From positions 151,891-215,890 of the forward strand of contig CAJXSK010000005.1 in NCBI GenBank assembly GCA_913061075.1: a DNA stretch of 64,000 nt, in the 5' to 3' direction. The notes under the pieces are model-generated. The model had not been told where the DNA came from. It made no database searches and saw only the letters and a program-made list of their open reading frames with translations. Made by a program: the position numbers and the translations under genes. The DNA is from an uncultured Piscirickettsiaceae bacterium. Lineage in GTDB: Bacteria > Pseudomonadota > Gammaproteobacteria > Methylococcales > Cycloclasticaceae. How positions within the stretch are numbered: position 1 is the stretch's first letter; each line of letters begins with the position of its first letter. Of the stretch, positions 1 to 10,287 are shown one piece after another.

Positions 1-594
1 ACCGCCAGCACTGTAAGTAATGCCGATATTTAATGGATCTTCGCCACCAGTATTTAAGCCACCGTTAGGAGCATTGTCTTCGTCGTCTAGAAAAACCGCT
101 GCGTTGACTGTAACTGCACCCATGATTTTTGGACTTAGGTAAGCAACACCATTATTTAGCCAGCCGTTTGTTAGGTTGTTTGAATAACCGTGGTTAGAGC
201 CAGAGTTCAATGGGCCAGCAGATGTATCGTAGAAAGGATCTGTTTTAAGGCCAGCCATTTTATATGGAGATGAAAAACGACCAACCATTACTTTACCAAA
301 TCCACCTTTCACACCAGCGAAGAAGAAACGTTGCGTTGTTCCTGAGCCACCATTTGTGTCATTTTTAGCGCCAAGTTGAAGGTTGTAAAAACCTGTTAAG
401 CCACCTTCTGTGCCGTATTCGCCTTTTACACCAACGCGAGATGCATTGTTTACGAATTGTGTTTGACTGCTACCAGCAGCAGTGTCTGTTGAAACAACAG
501 AGCCACGAAAGTTACCGTATACTTTTGAGTCAGCTATTACTGCTGCAGGTGCTAATACAGCGGCTACAGTTGCTGCTAAAATAAGTTTTTTCAT
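1..594 (-). CDS. Gram-negative porin, 3' truncated by window edge
   Basis: An open frame of 198 codons runs from an ATG at 594 to the window edge without a stop. It begins MKKLILAATVAAVLAPAAV, a clear signal peptide cut near AIA/DSKVYG. The following DSKVYGNFRGS, RVGVKGEYG and VMVGRFSSPYK segments are the early strands and loops of trimeric general porins (Porin_4/OmpC-like type) of the outer membrane. A GGAAG ribosome site lies just before the ATG. The C-terminal half is missing, so pore specificity cannot be judged. It is probably monocistronic, since its own promoter lies in the 230-base gap upstream. Confidence 0.88.
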   Translation of the reverse strand, partial: MKKLILAATVAAVLAPAAVIADSKVYGNFRGSVVSTDTAAGSSQTQFVNNASRVGVKGEYGTEGGLTGFYNLQLGAKNDTNGGSGTTQRFFFAGVKGGFGKVMVGRFSSPYKMAGLKTDPFYDTSAGPLNSGSNHGYSNNLTNGWLNNGVAYLSPKIMGAVTVNAAVFLDDEDNAPNGGLNTGGEDPLNIGITYSAGG

Positions 595-689
595 TTTTCT
601 TCCCATTTTAATTTAGTTATTATTTTTACAACAATGTGACTTAAGAAATTGTCATGTTGTAAATACGCCACTTTATTGTGGATATAAAG

Positions 690-717
690 ATAATAGCAGA
701 TATTAAAAGCTTGTCTA
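690..717 (-). promoter_or_regulatory. Probable sigma-70 promoter of the porin gene
   Basis: On the minus strand TAGACA (712-717) and TATTAT (690-695) are separated by 16 bases, each one base from consensus. The leader to the porin ATG is about 90 bases. It contains an imperfect inverted repeat (628-640 and 651-660, ACAAC...GTTGT ends) that could be an operator or a leader hairpin. No regulator can be named from sequence. Confidence 0.5.
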
Positions 718-825
718 CAGGAAGAGCGCTAGTTACAAACGTTTTTGTTATAAAAATATATTGAAGCTATGCTAAAAGGTTATAACAAGTTGTTTTGCAG
801 ACACACCAGTGAAATACTGGCTCGG

Positions 826-1536
826 TTAATTAATGAACCGGTTCAGCCTAGCTTGTACCTTTTTTGGGTCAATACCATCGTTAACAGGTATATTAAACCG
901 GTTTATTTGTAGTGGTAGTTGCTTATCTACTTCTCTCATTTTGTATTTGTCTAAACGTGAGGTATCAAGATATTCACGTGTAATATTTCCTTGAACAATA
1001 AGTTCATGCTCACGGATGAGTGGGATGGCTTTTTGGGCGCTAATGACTTTTAGGCCATCAAAAAATATCGTAATACGGGTAGGCAGGCAGGCTTTGTCAC
1101 GTAATTGCGTGATATCAATTTCGCCATATTCTACACATTCTCTGGTTTCATAACTGAGCTTATCATCATCAAGATTAACCGGAGTACCCTTTAGTACGGT
1201 TGCGAAATAGAGTTGGTCTAAGCTGCCGTTGCTAGGAAAGTCACCCGTTTGTTGGGCGTGTTGCATTTGTTCCTTAACGCGCTGGTCAACTTTTTGATTA
1301 ACCTGAGTACCGACTTGTTTTTGAACCTCTAACTGAATTTGTTGTTGGATAGTTTCGGAAGATACGGGTGCAGCAGAGGACCCGGCGCACATAGTAACTA
1401 CTTGCGCATGGGTAAAACCTTTGCTGAGGTATTGGTCAATCTTATCCATAGTGCAGTTGGCCAAGGCGTTACCGCTAAATACCATGATGCAGAGTGCGAT
1501 AAGTAAAGATGTATTAGATGCGTTTTGTATTTTCAT
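826..1536 (-). CDS. Secreted protein of unknown function
   Basis: 236 residues starting MKIQNASNTSLLIAL, with a signal peptide ending near NALA/NC. After the cleavage site comes a short helical motif (CTMDKIDQYLSKGFTHAQVV, then a second Cys). Next is a Q/V/K-rich stretch (about residues 62-95) with coiled-coil character, then a C-terminal domain of about 130 residues without a recognised signature. The paired Cys in the N-terminal motif may form a periplasmic disulfide. It stands alone between ygiQ and the porin. I do not recognise a family and assign no function. Confidence 0.7.
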   Translation of the reverse strand: MKIQNASNTSLLIALCIMVFSGNALANCTMDKIDQYLSKGFTHAQVVTMCAGSSAAPVSSETIQQQIQLEVQKQVGTQVNQKVDQRVKEQMQHAQQTGDFPSNGSLDQLYFATVLKGTPVNLDDDKLSYETRECVEYGEIDITQLRDKACLPTRITIFFDGLKVISAQKAIPLIREHELIVQGNITREYLDTSRLDKYKMREVDKQLPLQINRFNIPVNDGIDPKKVQARLNRFIN

Positions 1537-1669
1537 GGATGTGTTCCAGGGAGTTTTAAAATGTTAAAAGGATAATACGTGATAATTTTTAAAATGCATA
1601 GCCGTTATAAAGTAGAACCTTTATCTAACTACTATGGTGAAAAAATTGTACGGGTAAGGACTATCTGCC

Positions 1670-3817
1670 TTATTTTTTTCGTTTAGACGGTGTGTAACCG
1701 GCTTTAGTATGTTTGGTTAAAAATGGTTTACCTCGTGGGTGCTGACGAGAATGTTTGCTTGGGGGGCTTGCAGGAATTAAGCAGTTTGGCCCATCGCCAA
1801 TCAAGCTTTTTTTGCCCATTTTTAAAAGCAGGTCTTTAATAACTTTCCAATTGCCGCTGTCGTGATAGCGCAATAACGCTTTGTGTAAACGGCGTTGTTC
1901 TAGTGACTTAACAGTGTTGATGCGCTCACTTTTGTAATTAAGACCTTTGAGTGGGTTTCTACCTGTATGGTACATGGTGGTGGCAGTGGCCATGGGTGAT
2001 GGGTAGAAGGTTTGTACCTGATCTGCCTGAAAATTATTTTTCTTTAACCAAAGCGCAAGGTTCACCATGTCGTTATCTTCTGTGCCTGGGTGAGCGGCGA
2101 TAAAGTAGGGGATTAAATATTGTTTTTTACCGGCTTTTTTGGTGAATTTCTCGAACATAGTCTTAAACCGGTCGTAGCTGCCAATGCCTGGCTTCATCAT
2201 TTTAGATAAAGGCGCTTGTTCGGTATGTTCAGGTGCTATCTTTAGATAACCGCCAACATGGTGGGTGACGAGTTCTTCAACATATTCAGGGGATTCAACT
2301 GCGAGGTCATAACGCAAGCCCGAGGCAATTAAAATACGTTTTACACCTTTAATTTTACGCGCTTTCTTATATAGTTTGATTAATGGGTCATGATCGGTGT
2401 TTAGGTTTTCGCAAATACCAGGGTAAACACAGGAAGGCAGTCGGCAAGCCGCTTCAATTTTTGGGTCTTTACAGGCAAGGCGATACATATTCGCTGTAGG
2501 GCCGCCAAGATCTGAAATTGTGCCTGTAAACCCCGGTGTTTTGTCTCGAATGTCTTCTATCTCCTGCAAAATAGACTCTTCGGATCGATTTTGAATAATG
2601 CGGCCTTCGTGTTCAGTAATCGAACAAAATGTGCAGCCGCCAAAACAACCACGCATGATATTAATAGAGAAACGAATCATCTCGTAGGCCGGAATGGGCC
2701 GCCCTTCGTATTTCGGGTGTGGTACACGTTGATAAGGCAAGCCAAATACTTCGTCCATTTCATCAGTGGATAAAGGAATGGGTGGCGGTGTTAGCCAAAC
2801 ATCTTTACCGTCATTTTCCTGAACAAGAGCACGGGCATTGCCGGGGTTGGTCTCTAAATGTAAAACCCTTGAAGCGTGCGCATATAAAACAGGGTCGCTT
2901 TTTACTTTTTTATATGACGGTAAGCGAATAACCGTTTTTGAACGGTCTGTTTTACTGTGTTTGGGTAGAAATTTAAGTGTAACGACTTGGCTACCATCGT
3001 TAGCATTTGGTGCGCTACTTATTTGGCATTTGCCGCCAGTGGCCGCAGCTCGTTCTTCATCAGTTTGGTAGGGGTTGGTGTGCTGCTCAACTTTGCCGGG
3101 CCTGTCCACACGGGTTGAGTCAATTAGTGTCCAACCATTGGGCAATGTATTACGTACAAACGCGGTGCCACGAATATCAGTTATATTGGCAATGGGTTCG
3201 TTCATGGATAGGCGGTTAGCTAACTCCGTTATGGCGCGCTCGGCATTGCCGTATAACAACATATCAGCTTGTGAATCGACTAAAACAGAACGCCTGACTT
3301 CATCGTCCCAGTAATCGTAGTGTGCAATGCGGCGCAGGCTAGCTTCGATACTGCCTATGATAATAGGTGAGTCTGGAAATGCTTCTTTGCAGCGTTGGGT
3401 GTATACGATGACGGCGCGGTCTGGCCGATGGCCAGCTTTATCGTTTGGCGTATAGGCATCGTCTGAACGCGCACGTTTATCCGCGGTGTAACGGTTAATC
3501 ATTGAGTCCATGTTACCGGCGGCGATACCAAAAAATAAATTGGGCTTGCCTAGCTCAGCAAAATCATTAGCGCTTTGCCAATTTGGTTGGTCAATAATAC
3601 CAACGCGGAAGCCTTGTTTTTCGAGCAATCGACCTATAACCGCCATACCGAAGCTAGGGTGATCAACATAGGCATCGCCGGTGACGATGATGATGTCGCA
3701 GCTATCCCATCCAAGCGTATCCATCTCGGCGCGAGTGGTTGGTAAAAATGGCGCGATACCATAGCATTCTGCCCAATATTTAGGATAGGACGAGAGGGGT
3801 GCAGCTAATGGCATCAT
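1670..3817 (-). CDS. ygiQ: YgiQ-family radical SAM protein (UPF0313)
   Basis: 715 residues, the usual length of this family. The central radical SAM cluster motif CFGGCTFC (C-x3-C-x2-C, about residues 388-395) is intact. The N-terminal part ([20 protein letters not shown]) matches the YgiQ N-terminal domain, and the tail ([19 protein letters not shown] onward) the DUF3362-type end. The tail then becomes basic. The enzyme binds a 4Fe-4S cluster in the cytoplasm, but its substrate is not known. The start codon overlaps the DUF1499 stop (ATGA), so they are translationally coupled. A second ATG follows immediately; an AGGA site favours the first. Confidence 0.93.
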   Translation of the reverse strand: MMPLAAPLSSYPKYWAECYGIAPFLPTTRAEMDTLGWDSCDIIIVTGDAYVDHPSFGMAVIGRLLEKQGFRVGIIDQPNWQSANDFAELGKPNLFFGIAAGNMDSMINRYTADKRARSDDAYTPNDKAGHRPDRAVIVYTQRCKEAFPDSPIIIGSIEASLRRIAHYDYWDDEVRRSVLVDSQADMLLYGNAERAITELANRLSMNEPIANITDIRGTAFVRNTLPNGWTLIDSTRVDRPGKVEQHTNPYQTDEERAAATGGKCQISSAPNANDGSQVVTLKFLPKHSKTDRSKTVIRLPSYKKVKSDPVLYAHASRVLHLETNPGNARALVQENDGKDVWLTPPPIPLSTDEMDEVFGLPYQRVPHPKYEGRPIPAYEMIRFSINIMRGCFGGCTFCSITEHEGRIIQNRSEESILQEIEDIRDKTPGFTGTISDLGGPTANMYRLACKDPKIEAACRLPSCVYPGICENLNTDHDPLIKLYKKARKIKGVKRILIASGLRYDLAVESPEYVEELVTHHVGGYLKIAPEHTEQAPLSKMMKPGIGSYDRFKTMFEKFTKKAGKKQYLIPYFIAAHPGTEDNDMVNLALWLKKNNFQADQVQTFYPSPMATATTMYHTGRNPLKGLNYKSERINTVKSLEQRRLHKALLRYHDSGNWKVIKDLLLKMGKKSLIGDGPNCLIPASPPSKHSRQHPRGKPFLTKHTKAGYTPSKRKK

Positions 3818-4227
3818 TGGATGATTCCTTGTTCTTTTAAAATGGAGCGAAGTTTTTCAACTCGCCGCCTGTTAACGCCAAAATCGTAATGCCCGGTTCT
3901 TGACGCGGAACGCACATGGATGGTGTTGTTGTCGATAATTAAATCTAGGTCGTCCACAAATCCAAAAACACGACTGGTGAATTCTGCGTGTAGCTTATCA
4001 TCTTCATGACTAATATTCGTTCGCGCGTCAACTTGGCTAACCAGTTCAGCCAGTTGTGTCATATTGATTGGTGGTGTTTTTGTTAATATAAACGGCGCGA
4101 TTGTATGTTCATCGCTGGCTTGACTGGATACACAGTTAGGCTTGTTAGGGCAGGCCTTAAGGTGAATGGATTTAGCAGCGCTGGTTGACGACATAATCAG
4201 GATTAAAATGAATAAAAGGGTGTTCAT
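3814..4227 (-). CDS. DUF1499 domain secreted protein
   Basis: 137 residues. A signal peptide ([20 protein letters not shown]) is followed by the DUF1499 signature [14 protein letters not shown] and by [20 protein letters not shown]. The C-terminal basic stretch [11 protein letters not shown] is also usual in the family. The biochemical role of DUF1499 proteins is not established. The gene overlaps ygiQ by four bases and follows tatA by about 50 bases, so it probably belongs to the tail of the his-tatA transcription unit. Confidence 0.85.
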   Translation of the reverse strand: MNTLLFILILIMSSTSAAKSIHLKACPNKPNCVSSQASDEHTIAPFILTKTPPINMTQLAELVSQVDARTNISHEDDKLHAEFTSRVFGFVDDLDLIIDNNTIHVRSASRTGHYDFGVNRRRVEKLRSILKEQGIIQ

Positions 4228-4278
4228 TGTTGACGTAACACGGTGGGTGTCAAAATTAGGTTAAACCAAGGAGTTAAC

Positions 4279-4473
4279 CTATTGTTTTGTACTGTTGTTA
4301 GAAGCCGGCGCTTGTTCTTCTTTGATGACTTTGCCTTCTTTTTTCATAGCACCTTTAAAGCCTTTAATAGCACCGCCTAAGTCGCCGCCTAGGTTTTTTA
4401 AACGTTTAGTACCAAATAATAAAAGAACGATAACAAGAATAATAATTAACTGCCAAATACCAATGCCGGCCAT
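4279..4473 (-). CDS. tatA: Sec-independent translocase subunit TatA
   Basis: 64 residues with the TatA/E plan: one N-terminal membrane helix ([16 protein letters not shown]), the [10 protein letters not shown] hinge, an amphipathic helix ([18 protein letters not shown]) and a short charged tail. TatA oligomers form the conduit for folded twin-arginine proteins in the inner membrane. It sits 36 bases after hisE, as in many gammaproteobacteria. However, tatB and tatC do not follow; the next gene is DUF1499. Either the other subunits lie elsewhere or this is an extra tatA/tatE copy. Confidence 0.93.
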   Translation of the reverse strand: MAGIGIWQLIIILVIVLLLFGTKRLKNLGGDLGGAIKGFKGAMKKEGKVIKEEQAPASNNSTKQ

Positions 4474-4509
4474 GGGAACCTCTTAGATAGTGGTGTAAGT
4501 ACTTGTATT

Positions 4510-4827
4510 CTACTTGGTTCTGCTGGCTTTTTCATCTAAGCCAGATAAGCCGAAGCGGCGTTGTAGCTCTTTTAGTACATCGTCAGCACATAAATCTTGT
4601 TGAGCAAGCAGCACTAGGGTGTGAAACCAGAGGTCGGCAGTTTCATAAATAATTTGTTGTTTTTCGCCTGATTTGGCAGCAATAACGGTTTCGGTCGCTT
4701 CTTCGCCAATTTTTTTTAAGATGGTGTCTAGGCCTTTGTCGTAAAGGCTTGCAACATAAGATGAGTTGGGATCTTCTTGCTTGCGCTGCTGTAAAACAGC
4801 GTCTAATTGTTTTAGGGTGTCGTTCAT
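4510..4827 (-). CDS. hisE: Phosphoribosyl-ATP pyrophosphatase HisE
   Basis: 105 residues, the normal size for a stand-alone HisE. It hydrolyses phosphoribosyl-ATP to phosphoribosyl-AMP, step two of histidine synthesis. The MazG-like metal site is visible as [15 protein letters not shown] followed by [13 protein letters not shown]. The gene overlaps hisI by four bases (ATGA). HisI and HisE are separate proteins here, not the fused HisIE of enterobacteria. Confidence 0.96.
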   Translation of the reverse strand: MNDTLKQLDAVLQQRKQEDPNSSYVASLYDKGLDTILKKIGEEATETVIAAKSGEKQQIIYETADLWFHTLVLLAQQDLCADDVLKELQRRFGLSGLDEKASRTK

Positions 4828-5210
4828 GTTGAATAGATGCTCTTAGGGTCTTTTAAAACAGGGTCAGTGCTTACCCATTCGCCATTTTTAAGGTGGCGAT
4901 AAAAACACCGTTCACGACCAGTATGACAGGCAATGCCGCCTTTTTGTTCAACAGATAATAAAATAACGTCTTCATCACAGTCTAAACGAATATCTTTGAT
5001 GGCTTGCTGGTGGCCGGACTCTTCACCTTTATGCCAGAGTTTTTTGCGCGAACGGGACCAATAAACAGCATGTCCAGTGTCTACGGTTAGTTGCAGCGCT
5101 TCTTTGTTCATCCAAGCAACCATTAGGATTTTGCCACTGTCATCATCTTGGGCAATAGCGGGCGTAAGGCCTTGTTCGTTCCAGCGTATTTCGTTTAGCC
5201 ATGCGCTCAT
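4824..5210 (-). CDS. hisI: Phosphoribosyl-AMP cyclohydrolase HisI
   Basis: 128 residues. The Zn/Mg-binding signatures [17 protein letters not shown] and the Cys pair in [10 protein letters not shown] are present, as is the DCDEDVILL acidic site. It opens the purine ring of phosphoribosyl-AMP, step three of the pathway. Four-base overlaps with hisF upstream and hisE downstream show tight translational coupling. Confidence 0.96.
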   Translation of the reverse strand: MSAWLNEIRWNEQGLTPAIAQDDDSGKILMVAWMNKEALQLTVDTGHAVYWSRSRKKLWHKGEESGHQQAIKDIRLDCDEDVILLSVEQKGGIACHTGRERCFYRHLKNGEWVSTDPVLKDPKSIYST

Positions 5211-5980
5211 AAACGCACCTCAATGCCATGGTCTTGCATATGTTGTTTGGCTTCACCAATGGTGTACTCTGCAAAGTGGAAAATACTCGCTGCCAGAACT
5301 GCATCGGCTTTTCCTTTGGTCACGCCGTCGACTAAATGATCTAAGGTGCCGACGCCACCTGAAGCAATGACAGGGACATCGACCGCATCGCTAATAGCGC
5401 TGGTTAATTCAAGATCAAAGCCAATTTTGGTACCGTCTCGATCCATGCTGGTGAGTAAGATTTCCCCAGCACCATGGCTGACCATCTTTTTTGCCCATTC
5501 AATGGCATCAATGCCGGTTTCTTTTCGACCACCGTGAGTAAAGATTTCCCAACGTTTGGGTTTGCCGTTTGCGCTGACGCATTTCGCATCGATGGCCACG
5601 ACAATGCATTGCGAGCCAAACCGGTCGGCGGCTTCTTTTACAAATTCAGGATTAAAGATAGCGGCGCTATTAATACCTACTTTGTCTGCTCCTGCTTTTA
5701 ACATGCGGCTAATGTCGGCTAACTCCCTGATTCCGCCACCAACAGTGAGGGGGATAAATACTTCACCGGCCACTTGCTCAACAACATGGGCCATTGTTTC
5801 GCGATTGTCTGATGTGGCGGTAATATCAAGAAAGGTAATTTCATCGGCGCCTTCGCGGTCATACCTTCTGGCAATTTCAACTGGGTCTCCAGCATCACGA
5901 ATATCAACGAACTGCACGCCTTTAACAACGCGACCGTTATCAACGTCTAAGCAAGGAATGATGCGTTTAGCGAGTCCCAT
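5207..5980 (-). CDS. hisF: Imidazole glycerol phosphate synthase cyclase subunit HisF
   Basis: 257 residues forming a (beta-alpha)8 barrel. The catalytic acids D12 ([14 protein letters not shown]) and D131 (VVAIDAK) are present. The phosphate-binding loops GGGI, GINS and ASGGVG are also visible. With HisH it makes IGP and AICAR from PRFAR and glutamine-derived ammonia. It is separated from hisA by one base and overlaps hisI by four. Confidence 0.97.
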   Translation of the reverse strand: MGLAKRIIPCLDVDNGRVVKGVQFVDIRDAGDPVEIARRYDREGADEITFLDITATSDNRETMAHVVEQVAGEVFIPLTVGGGIRELADISRMLKAGADKVGINSAAIFNPEFVKEAADRFGSQCIVVAIDAKCVSANGKPKRWEIFTHGGRKETGIDAIEWAKKMVSHGAGEILLTSMDRDGTKIGFDLELTSAISDAVDVPVIASGGVGTLDHLVDGVTKGKADAVLAASIFHFAEYTIGEAKQHMQDHGIEVRL

Positions 5981-5981
5981 G

Positions 5982-6716
5982 TTAAGGGTAAGATTCCGCT
6001 AGTTTTTCGCCTTCGGCAAAATCGAGTGTGCCTTCATAGATCGCGCGGCCTGTTATAGCGCCCATGATGCCGTCTTCAGACACGTTGCCAAGTTCTTTGA
6101 TATCTTCTATGGTGGTGATGCCGCCTGAGGCAATCACTGGAATAGAGATCGCTCTGGCTAGTTTTGCTGTCGCTTCAACATTGACGCCTTTCATCATGCC
6201 GTCGCGGCCAATGTCTGTATAAATAATGGAGTCAACGCCGTCGTTTTCAAAATGTTGAGCTAAATCAATGATGTCGTGTTTAGATAATTTGGACCAACCA
6301 TCGATGGCAACCTTGCCGTCTTTTGCATCTAGCCCAACGATAATATGGCCAGGGAACTCGGCGCAAACATCGCTAACAAAATGTGGCGCGTTAACTGCTT
6401 TTGTCCCAATAATAACGTATTGAACACCTGCGTTTAAATAGGTTTGAATAGTATCTTCATCACGAATGCCGCCGCCAACTTGAATAATTAAGTCGGGATG
6501 GGCTTCGGCAATATCATGTACAACGTTAGCGTTAACGGGTTTGCCTGCAAAGGCGCCGTCAAGATCAACAAGGTGCAAGCGCTTGGCGCCTTCGTTCACC
6601 CAGCGCGTTGCAACCTCTACTGGGTTATCCGAAAAAATAGTTTCATCTTCCATACGGCCTTGGCGTAAGCGGACGCATTTACCTTCTTTTAAATCAATAG
6701 CGGGTATAAGAATCAT
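5982..6716 (-). CDS. hisA: ProFAR isomerase HisA
   Basis: 244 residues. It starts [17 protein letters not shown], with catalytic D8, and carries the second Asp in [10 protein letters not shown] (about residue 130). Barrel phosphate sites QVGGGIRD and ASGGI are present. It isomerises the aminoaldose ProFAR to the aminoketose PRFAR and is homologous to HisF next door. The gene lies 18 bases after hisH. Confidence 0.97.
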   Translation of the reverse strand: MILIPAIDLKEGKCVRLRQGRMEDETIFSDNPVEVATRWVNEGAKRLHLVDLDGAFAGKPVNANVVHDIAEAHPDLIIQVGGGIRDEDTIQTYLNAGVQYVIIGTKAVNAPHFVSDVCAEFPGHIIVGLDAKDGKVAIDGWSKLSKHDIIDLAQHFENDGVDSIIYTDIGRDGMMKGVNVEATAKLARAISIPVIASGGITTIEDIKELGNVSEDGIMGAITGRAIYEGTLDFAEGEKLAESYP

Positions 6717-6734
6717 CGTTATATATTCCTGTGT

Positions 6735-7379
6735 TTAGGATTTTCCATCCCAGTTTAAAAAATTTTTAAGTAATTGTAAGCCTGCGCCGTGACTTTTTTC
6801 CGGATGAAACTGTACGGCCAAGATATTATTCCACTTTAGCGCACTAGGGAAAGTTTCTGGGTATTCTGACGTGGCATTTATGTATTTATTCTCCACTTTT
6901 GATGCGTGGTAGCTGTGCACGAAATAAAAACGCTCATTTTGGCTAATTCCGTTAAAAAGTGGGTTTTTATATAAATAATTAACATTATTCCATCCCATAT
7001 GTGGGATTTTTAACTTATTATTTTGATCGTCAGTTGAGTTTGATGGAAACTTAATAACATTTCCAGGTATCAATCCTAAGCATTCAACGCCACCGTTTTC
7101 ATCACTGTGTTCCAATAGTGCTTGCATTCCAATACAGATCGCAAGGATGGGTTTATTTTTTGATGCTTGTTTAATCGTTTCGTCTAGCCCTTTGGCTTTT
7201 ATAGCAGACATGCAATCGCGAATGGCACCCACGCCAGGAAACACAATATGGTCAGCAGACAGTATTGTGTCTCGATCAGCAGAAATGACAACGTCTGAAT
7301 CAGGGGAGACACTTTTGAGTGCTTTTGAAATAGAGTGTAAGTTCCCCATTCCATAATCTATAACGGCAACGGTGGCCAT
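6735..7379 (-). CDS. hisH: Imidazole glycerol phosphate synthase glutaminase subunit HisH
   Basis: 214 residues, a class I glutamine amidotransferase. The nucleophile Cys lies in ILAICIGMQALLEHS, and the His/Glu partners in AVQFHPEKSHG. It delivers ammonia to HisF. The start is ATG with the conserved VAVIDYGMGNLHS directly after it. Its codons look slightly more AT-rich than its neighbours (many AAT/AAA, e.g. around 6900-7060), but position and motifs are fully regular. Confidence 0.96.
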   Translation of the reverse strand: MATVAVIDYGMGNLHSISKALKSVSPDSDVVISADRDTILSADHIVFPGVGAIRDCMSAIKAKGLDETIKQASKNKPILAICIGMQALLEHSDENGGVECLGLIPGNVIKFPSNSTDDQNNKLKIPHMGWNNVNYLYKNPLFNGISQNERFYFVHSYHASKVENKYINATSEYPETFPSALKWNNILAVQFHPEKSHGAGLQLLKNFLNWDGKS

Positions 7380-7401
7380 AATGTGATTTCTCGTTTAAAT
7401 G

Positions 7402-7995
7402 TTACAAGCAGCCTTTGGTAGAAGGGGTAATGCCTTCCATTCGTGCATCTCTTTCTAGAGAAAAGCGTAAGGCGCGGCCAAATGCTTTGAAAATGGTTTC
7501 AGCAACGTGATGTGCATTAACGCCTTTCAAGTTATCGATATGCAGAGTGATATTGGCGTGATTTACAAAACCTTGGAAGAATTCACGAAATAAGTCGGCA
7601 TCGAAACTGCCAATTCTTGCGCGTGGGAATTCTACGTCATAAACAAGTCCAGGACGGCCTGAAAAGTCAATTACAACGCGTGACAATGCTTCGTCTAATG
7701 GTACGTAGGCATGCCCATAACGATATATTCCTTTGCGCTCACCCAGTGCATCATTGACCGCTTTACCAAGCGTGATGCCTAGATCTTCAACCGTGTGATG
7801 AGCGTCGATGTGTAAATCGCCTTTAGCCTTGATGTCTAAATCGAACATGCCGTGACGAGCAATTTGATCTAGCATGTGCTCAAGAAACGGAATGCCAGTT
7901 GAGAAGTTGGTTTTACCCGTGCCATCGAGATTAACAGTGACGGTAATTTGCGTCTCTAAGGTATCGCGAGTAACCGTTGCGGTTCTGTTGTTCAT
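7402..7995 (-). CDS. hisB: Imidazoleglycerol-phosphate dehydratase HisB
   Basis: 197 residues, so this is the monofunctional dehydratase without the phosphatase domain fused in enterobacteria. The Mn-binding signatures [25 protein letters not shown] and [18 protein letters not shown] are intact. It is the first his gene of the cluster; hisG, hisD and hisC are not in the window. The 93 bases upstream show neither a convincing promoter nor a leader peptide of the his-attenuator type, so read-through from the AOR unit is possible. Confidence 0.97.
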   Translation of the reverse strand: MNNRTATVTRDTLETQITVTVNLDGTGKTNFSTGIPFLEHMLDQIARHGMFDLDIKAKGDLHIDAHHTVEDLGITLGKAVNDALGERKGIYRYGHAYVPLDEALSRVVIDFSGRPGLVYDVEFPRARIGSFDADLFREFFQGFVNHANITLHIDNLKGVNAHHVAETIFKAFGRALRFSLERDARMEGITPSTKGCL

Positions 7996-8088
7996 GATTG
8001 ATTTTTCATTTGTTGGCTATTAATGACGCATTTTCTCAATAACACCCTAGGATAGCAAGCGCGTTGTGAAAGGCGGGCGTTTTCTTTG

Positions 8089-8343
8089 TTAGCCACCAAC
8101 TACAGGAGGCCAGCATGCGAGCACATCGCCGTTACATAAAACAGTTTGAGCTCGCTTGTCTTTATCTACATATGTACCGTTGAGTATGATGAGATGAAGG
8201 TTTTTATGGCTAAGATTTGCCTTTTTAATGACGTCGGGAATCGTGTCGCCAACATCTAATGGGTACGTTTTTATTTCACCACCAATATTTTCGCGCGAGA
8301 CTTTTGCAAGAGAGGCGAATAGTTTTACGGTAACTTCTGACAT
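8089..8343 (-). CDS. MoaD/ThiS-family sulfur carrier, AOR-associated
   Basis: 84 residues of beta-grasp type (VTVKLFASLAKVSR at the start) ending in PPVVGG. The terminal Gly-Gly is the adenylation and thiocarboxylation site of MoaD-like carriers that insert sulfur into the pterin of Mo/W cofactors. The gene follows the aldehyde oxidoreductase by 46 bases on the same strand. It therefore probably serves that enzyme's cofactor. A housekeeping moaD cannot be excluded, because no other moa gene is here. Confidence 0.85.
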   Translation of the reverse strand: MSEVTVKLFASLAKVSRENIGGEIKTYPLDVGDTIPDVIKKANLSHKNLHLIILNGTYVDKDKRAQTVLCNGDVLACWPPVVGG

Positions 8344-8389
8344 ATTTAATTTAAGAGGCGCTTAGAGCACCCCTATAACATTAAGGTGT

Positions 8390-10252
8390 TTAGGTAATTT
8401 GTAAGCGTTGTTTAGTTTCGTCTTTGACGGTGCCATCGGTGTTCCAGCCGCGTATTTCATAGTATTCGGGTAGCATTTGATCTAATTCACAAACGTGACC
8501 TTTTGCAGGCCCAGCTTTGACAGGTTCATTTAATAAGCGCGGTGGTAACGTGTCATCGGCAGCAGTGAAACCAATACGGTTGTTATAGTCACGCTCCATA
8601 TTCCACACACGTTCGCCAAGCTCTGTTAGTTTTTCAGCAGTCCAGTCCCCTTCACAGGCGGCGTCTAGTTGTTCTGCCACTTCTTCAAGCCCTTGCGCAA
8701 ATGAAGAAAACGTACAAATGCCAGCTGAATCAAACACGCTGGTGGTATCTTGGAAGGCCATTAGTAATTCTGCTTTACCTTCGGTTGCTAGAGGGTCGGT
8801 TTTGAATGGAACGCCGGCTGTTTCGGAAGCATTGGTATAGCCTCGAACGTGGCAAGCGCCTCGGTTTGATGTGGCATAACCCAGCCCCATGCCTTTAACA
8901 CCACGGGCGTCGTATGCTGGGAACTCTTGACCTTTTACAACAATGGCAAGTTCTGGCCGACCGTATTTTGTACAAAGGCGTAATGAGCTTTGGGCAAGTT
9001 CTTTGCCAAAGCCTTCGTGTTTTGCGATTAATTCAATGCATTCGACCATGGCGGCGGCGTTACCAAACGTTAAATCAATGCCACCAGTGTCTTTTTTCGT
9101 GAGAATGCCTAATTCAAATAATTCCATCGCCGCGGCTATTGTGGCGCCAGCTGATATCGGATCCATTGCTTGCTCGTTGCATACAAAGTTTGCGTAGGTA
9201 ACGGCGTCTAAATCATCTACACCCGTGTCACAACCTAATGCCCAAGCAGCTTCGTATTCGTTACCGCCTGAATTGCCTTTAAAGTATTTATGGATGTCTT
9301 CGCGGTTTTTAATGCTGAAATGTTCGGGGTCAATGGTTGAAATTCGTCCACAGGCGATCGTGCAAGCAAAGCAACCGGCATTTCGTGTTAAATTCGGTTT
9401 GCCATCGCTGTCCCTGGGAACAGCCATCGCTTCGCTAGATAGTTTTGGTGCTTCTTCAAAGATGCTATCCTGCCAATTTCTAGCGGGCAAGGCGCCAACT
9501 TCATTCATATGGTTCATCATCACGTTGGTGCCGAGATGGCGTAGCCCAAGAACGAGTTCAGTTTCTTCAATGAGTTTTTTTGCTTTGTTGGTGGCTTCAA
9601 AAAAGCGTTTAGGGTCTTTAATGTTTCCTACGCCTTTGCTACCACGCAGGGTAACGGCTTTTACATTTTTTGACCCCATGACAGTGCCGACCCCAGAGCG
9701 GCCAGCGGCACGATGTAAGTCATTAACGATAGCGGAATAAAGATTGCCGTTTTCGCCTGGTACGCCGATAGCGGCAATACGCAGTTGTGGGTCTTGATGC
9801 TTATCATGTAGCCATTCATCAGCTTCCCAAACTGATTTTCCCCAAATATCATCTGCGGGTAGTATGTCGCATTCATCGTTACTGATATGAATGTAGACAG
9901 GTGAGCTGGCTTTGCCTTCTAGAATAATCATATCCCAACCTGCGCATTTCATTTCGTTACCGAAAAATCCGCCTGAGTTCGAACAAGCAAGCGCGTTGGT
10001 TAGTGGGCTTTTAGTGACGCATGAGTAGCGTCCGCCTGTTGTAGCCATGGTGCCAGTTAAGGGGCCAGTGACCATAAATAACTTGTTGTCTGGAGATAGA
10101 GGTTCAACTTTTGGGTCAACTTCTTCGGTAAAATACTTGGTCGCTAGGCCGCGTTGCCCAAGGTACAAGTCAGCCCATTCCATATTAAGCGGTTCAGAGG
10201 TTGAGGTGCGGTCAGTTAAATTGATACGTAATACATTTTTTGTCCAGCTCAT
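8390..10252 (-). CDS. Aldehyde ferredoxin oxidoreductase family (tungsten/Mo-pterin)
   Basis: 620 residues, the normal length of AOR catalytic subunits. The N-terminal AOR fold starts MSWTKNVLRINLT. The 4Fe-4S ligands are visible as C-x2-C-x3-C in GCFACTIACGR (about residues 292-302), with a fourth Cys in FDSAGIC near residue 495. Pterin-binding segments such as RAAGRSGVGTVMGSKNVKA are present. The family oxidises aldehydes to carboxylates, or runs in reverse, with a low-potential acceptor. No ferredoxin or AorA/AorC-like electron-transfer gene is adjacent, so the partner is unknown. The physiological aldehyde cannot be told from sequence. Confidence 0.92.
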   Translation of the reverse strand: MSWTKNVLRINLTDRTSTSEPLNMEWADLYLGQRGLATKYFTEEVDPKVEPLSPDNKLFMVTGPLTGTMATTGGRYSCVTKSPLTNALACSNSGGFFGNEMKCAGWDMIILEGKASSPVYIHISNDECDILPADDIWGKSVWEADEWLHDKHQDPQLRIAAIGVPGENGNLYSAIVNDLHRAAGRSGVGTVMGSKNVKAVTLRGSKGVGNIKDPKRFFEATNKAKKLIEETELVLGLRHLGTNVMMNHMNEVGALPARNWQDSIFEEAPKLSSEAMAVPRDSDGKPNLTRNAGCFACTIACGRISTIDPEHFSIKNREDIHKYFKGNSGGNEYEAAWALGCDTGVDDLDAVTYANFVCNEQAMDPISAGATIAAAMELFELGILTKKDTGGIDLTFGNAAAMVECIELIAKHEGFGKELAQSSLRLCTKYGRPELAIVVKGQEFPAYDARGVKGMGLGYATSNRGACHVRGYTNASETAGVPFKTDPLATEGKAELLMAFQDTTSVFDSAGICTFSSFAQGLEEVAEQLDAACEGDWTAEKLTELGERVWNMERDYNNRIGFTAADDTLPPRLLNEPVKAGPAKGHVCELDQMLPEYYEIRGWNTDGTVKDETKQRLQIT

Positions 10253-10287
10253 AATCGTTGCCTCTTTAACATTAGGGTTTAATTATC

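Noticed and set aside
786..830. Hairpin CCAGT/ACTGG after the unknown secreted protein as a terminator
   Set aside because: Only five base pairs and no U-run follow.
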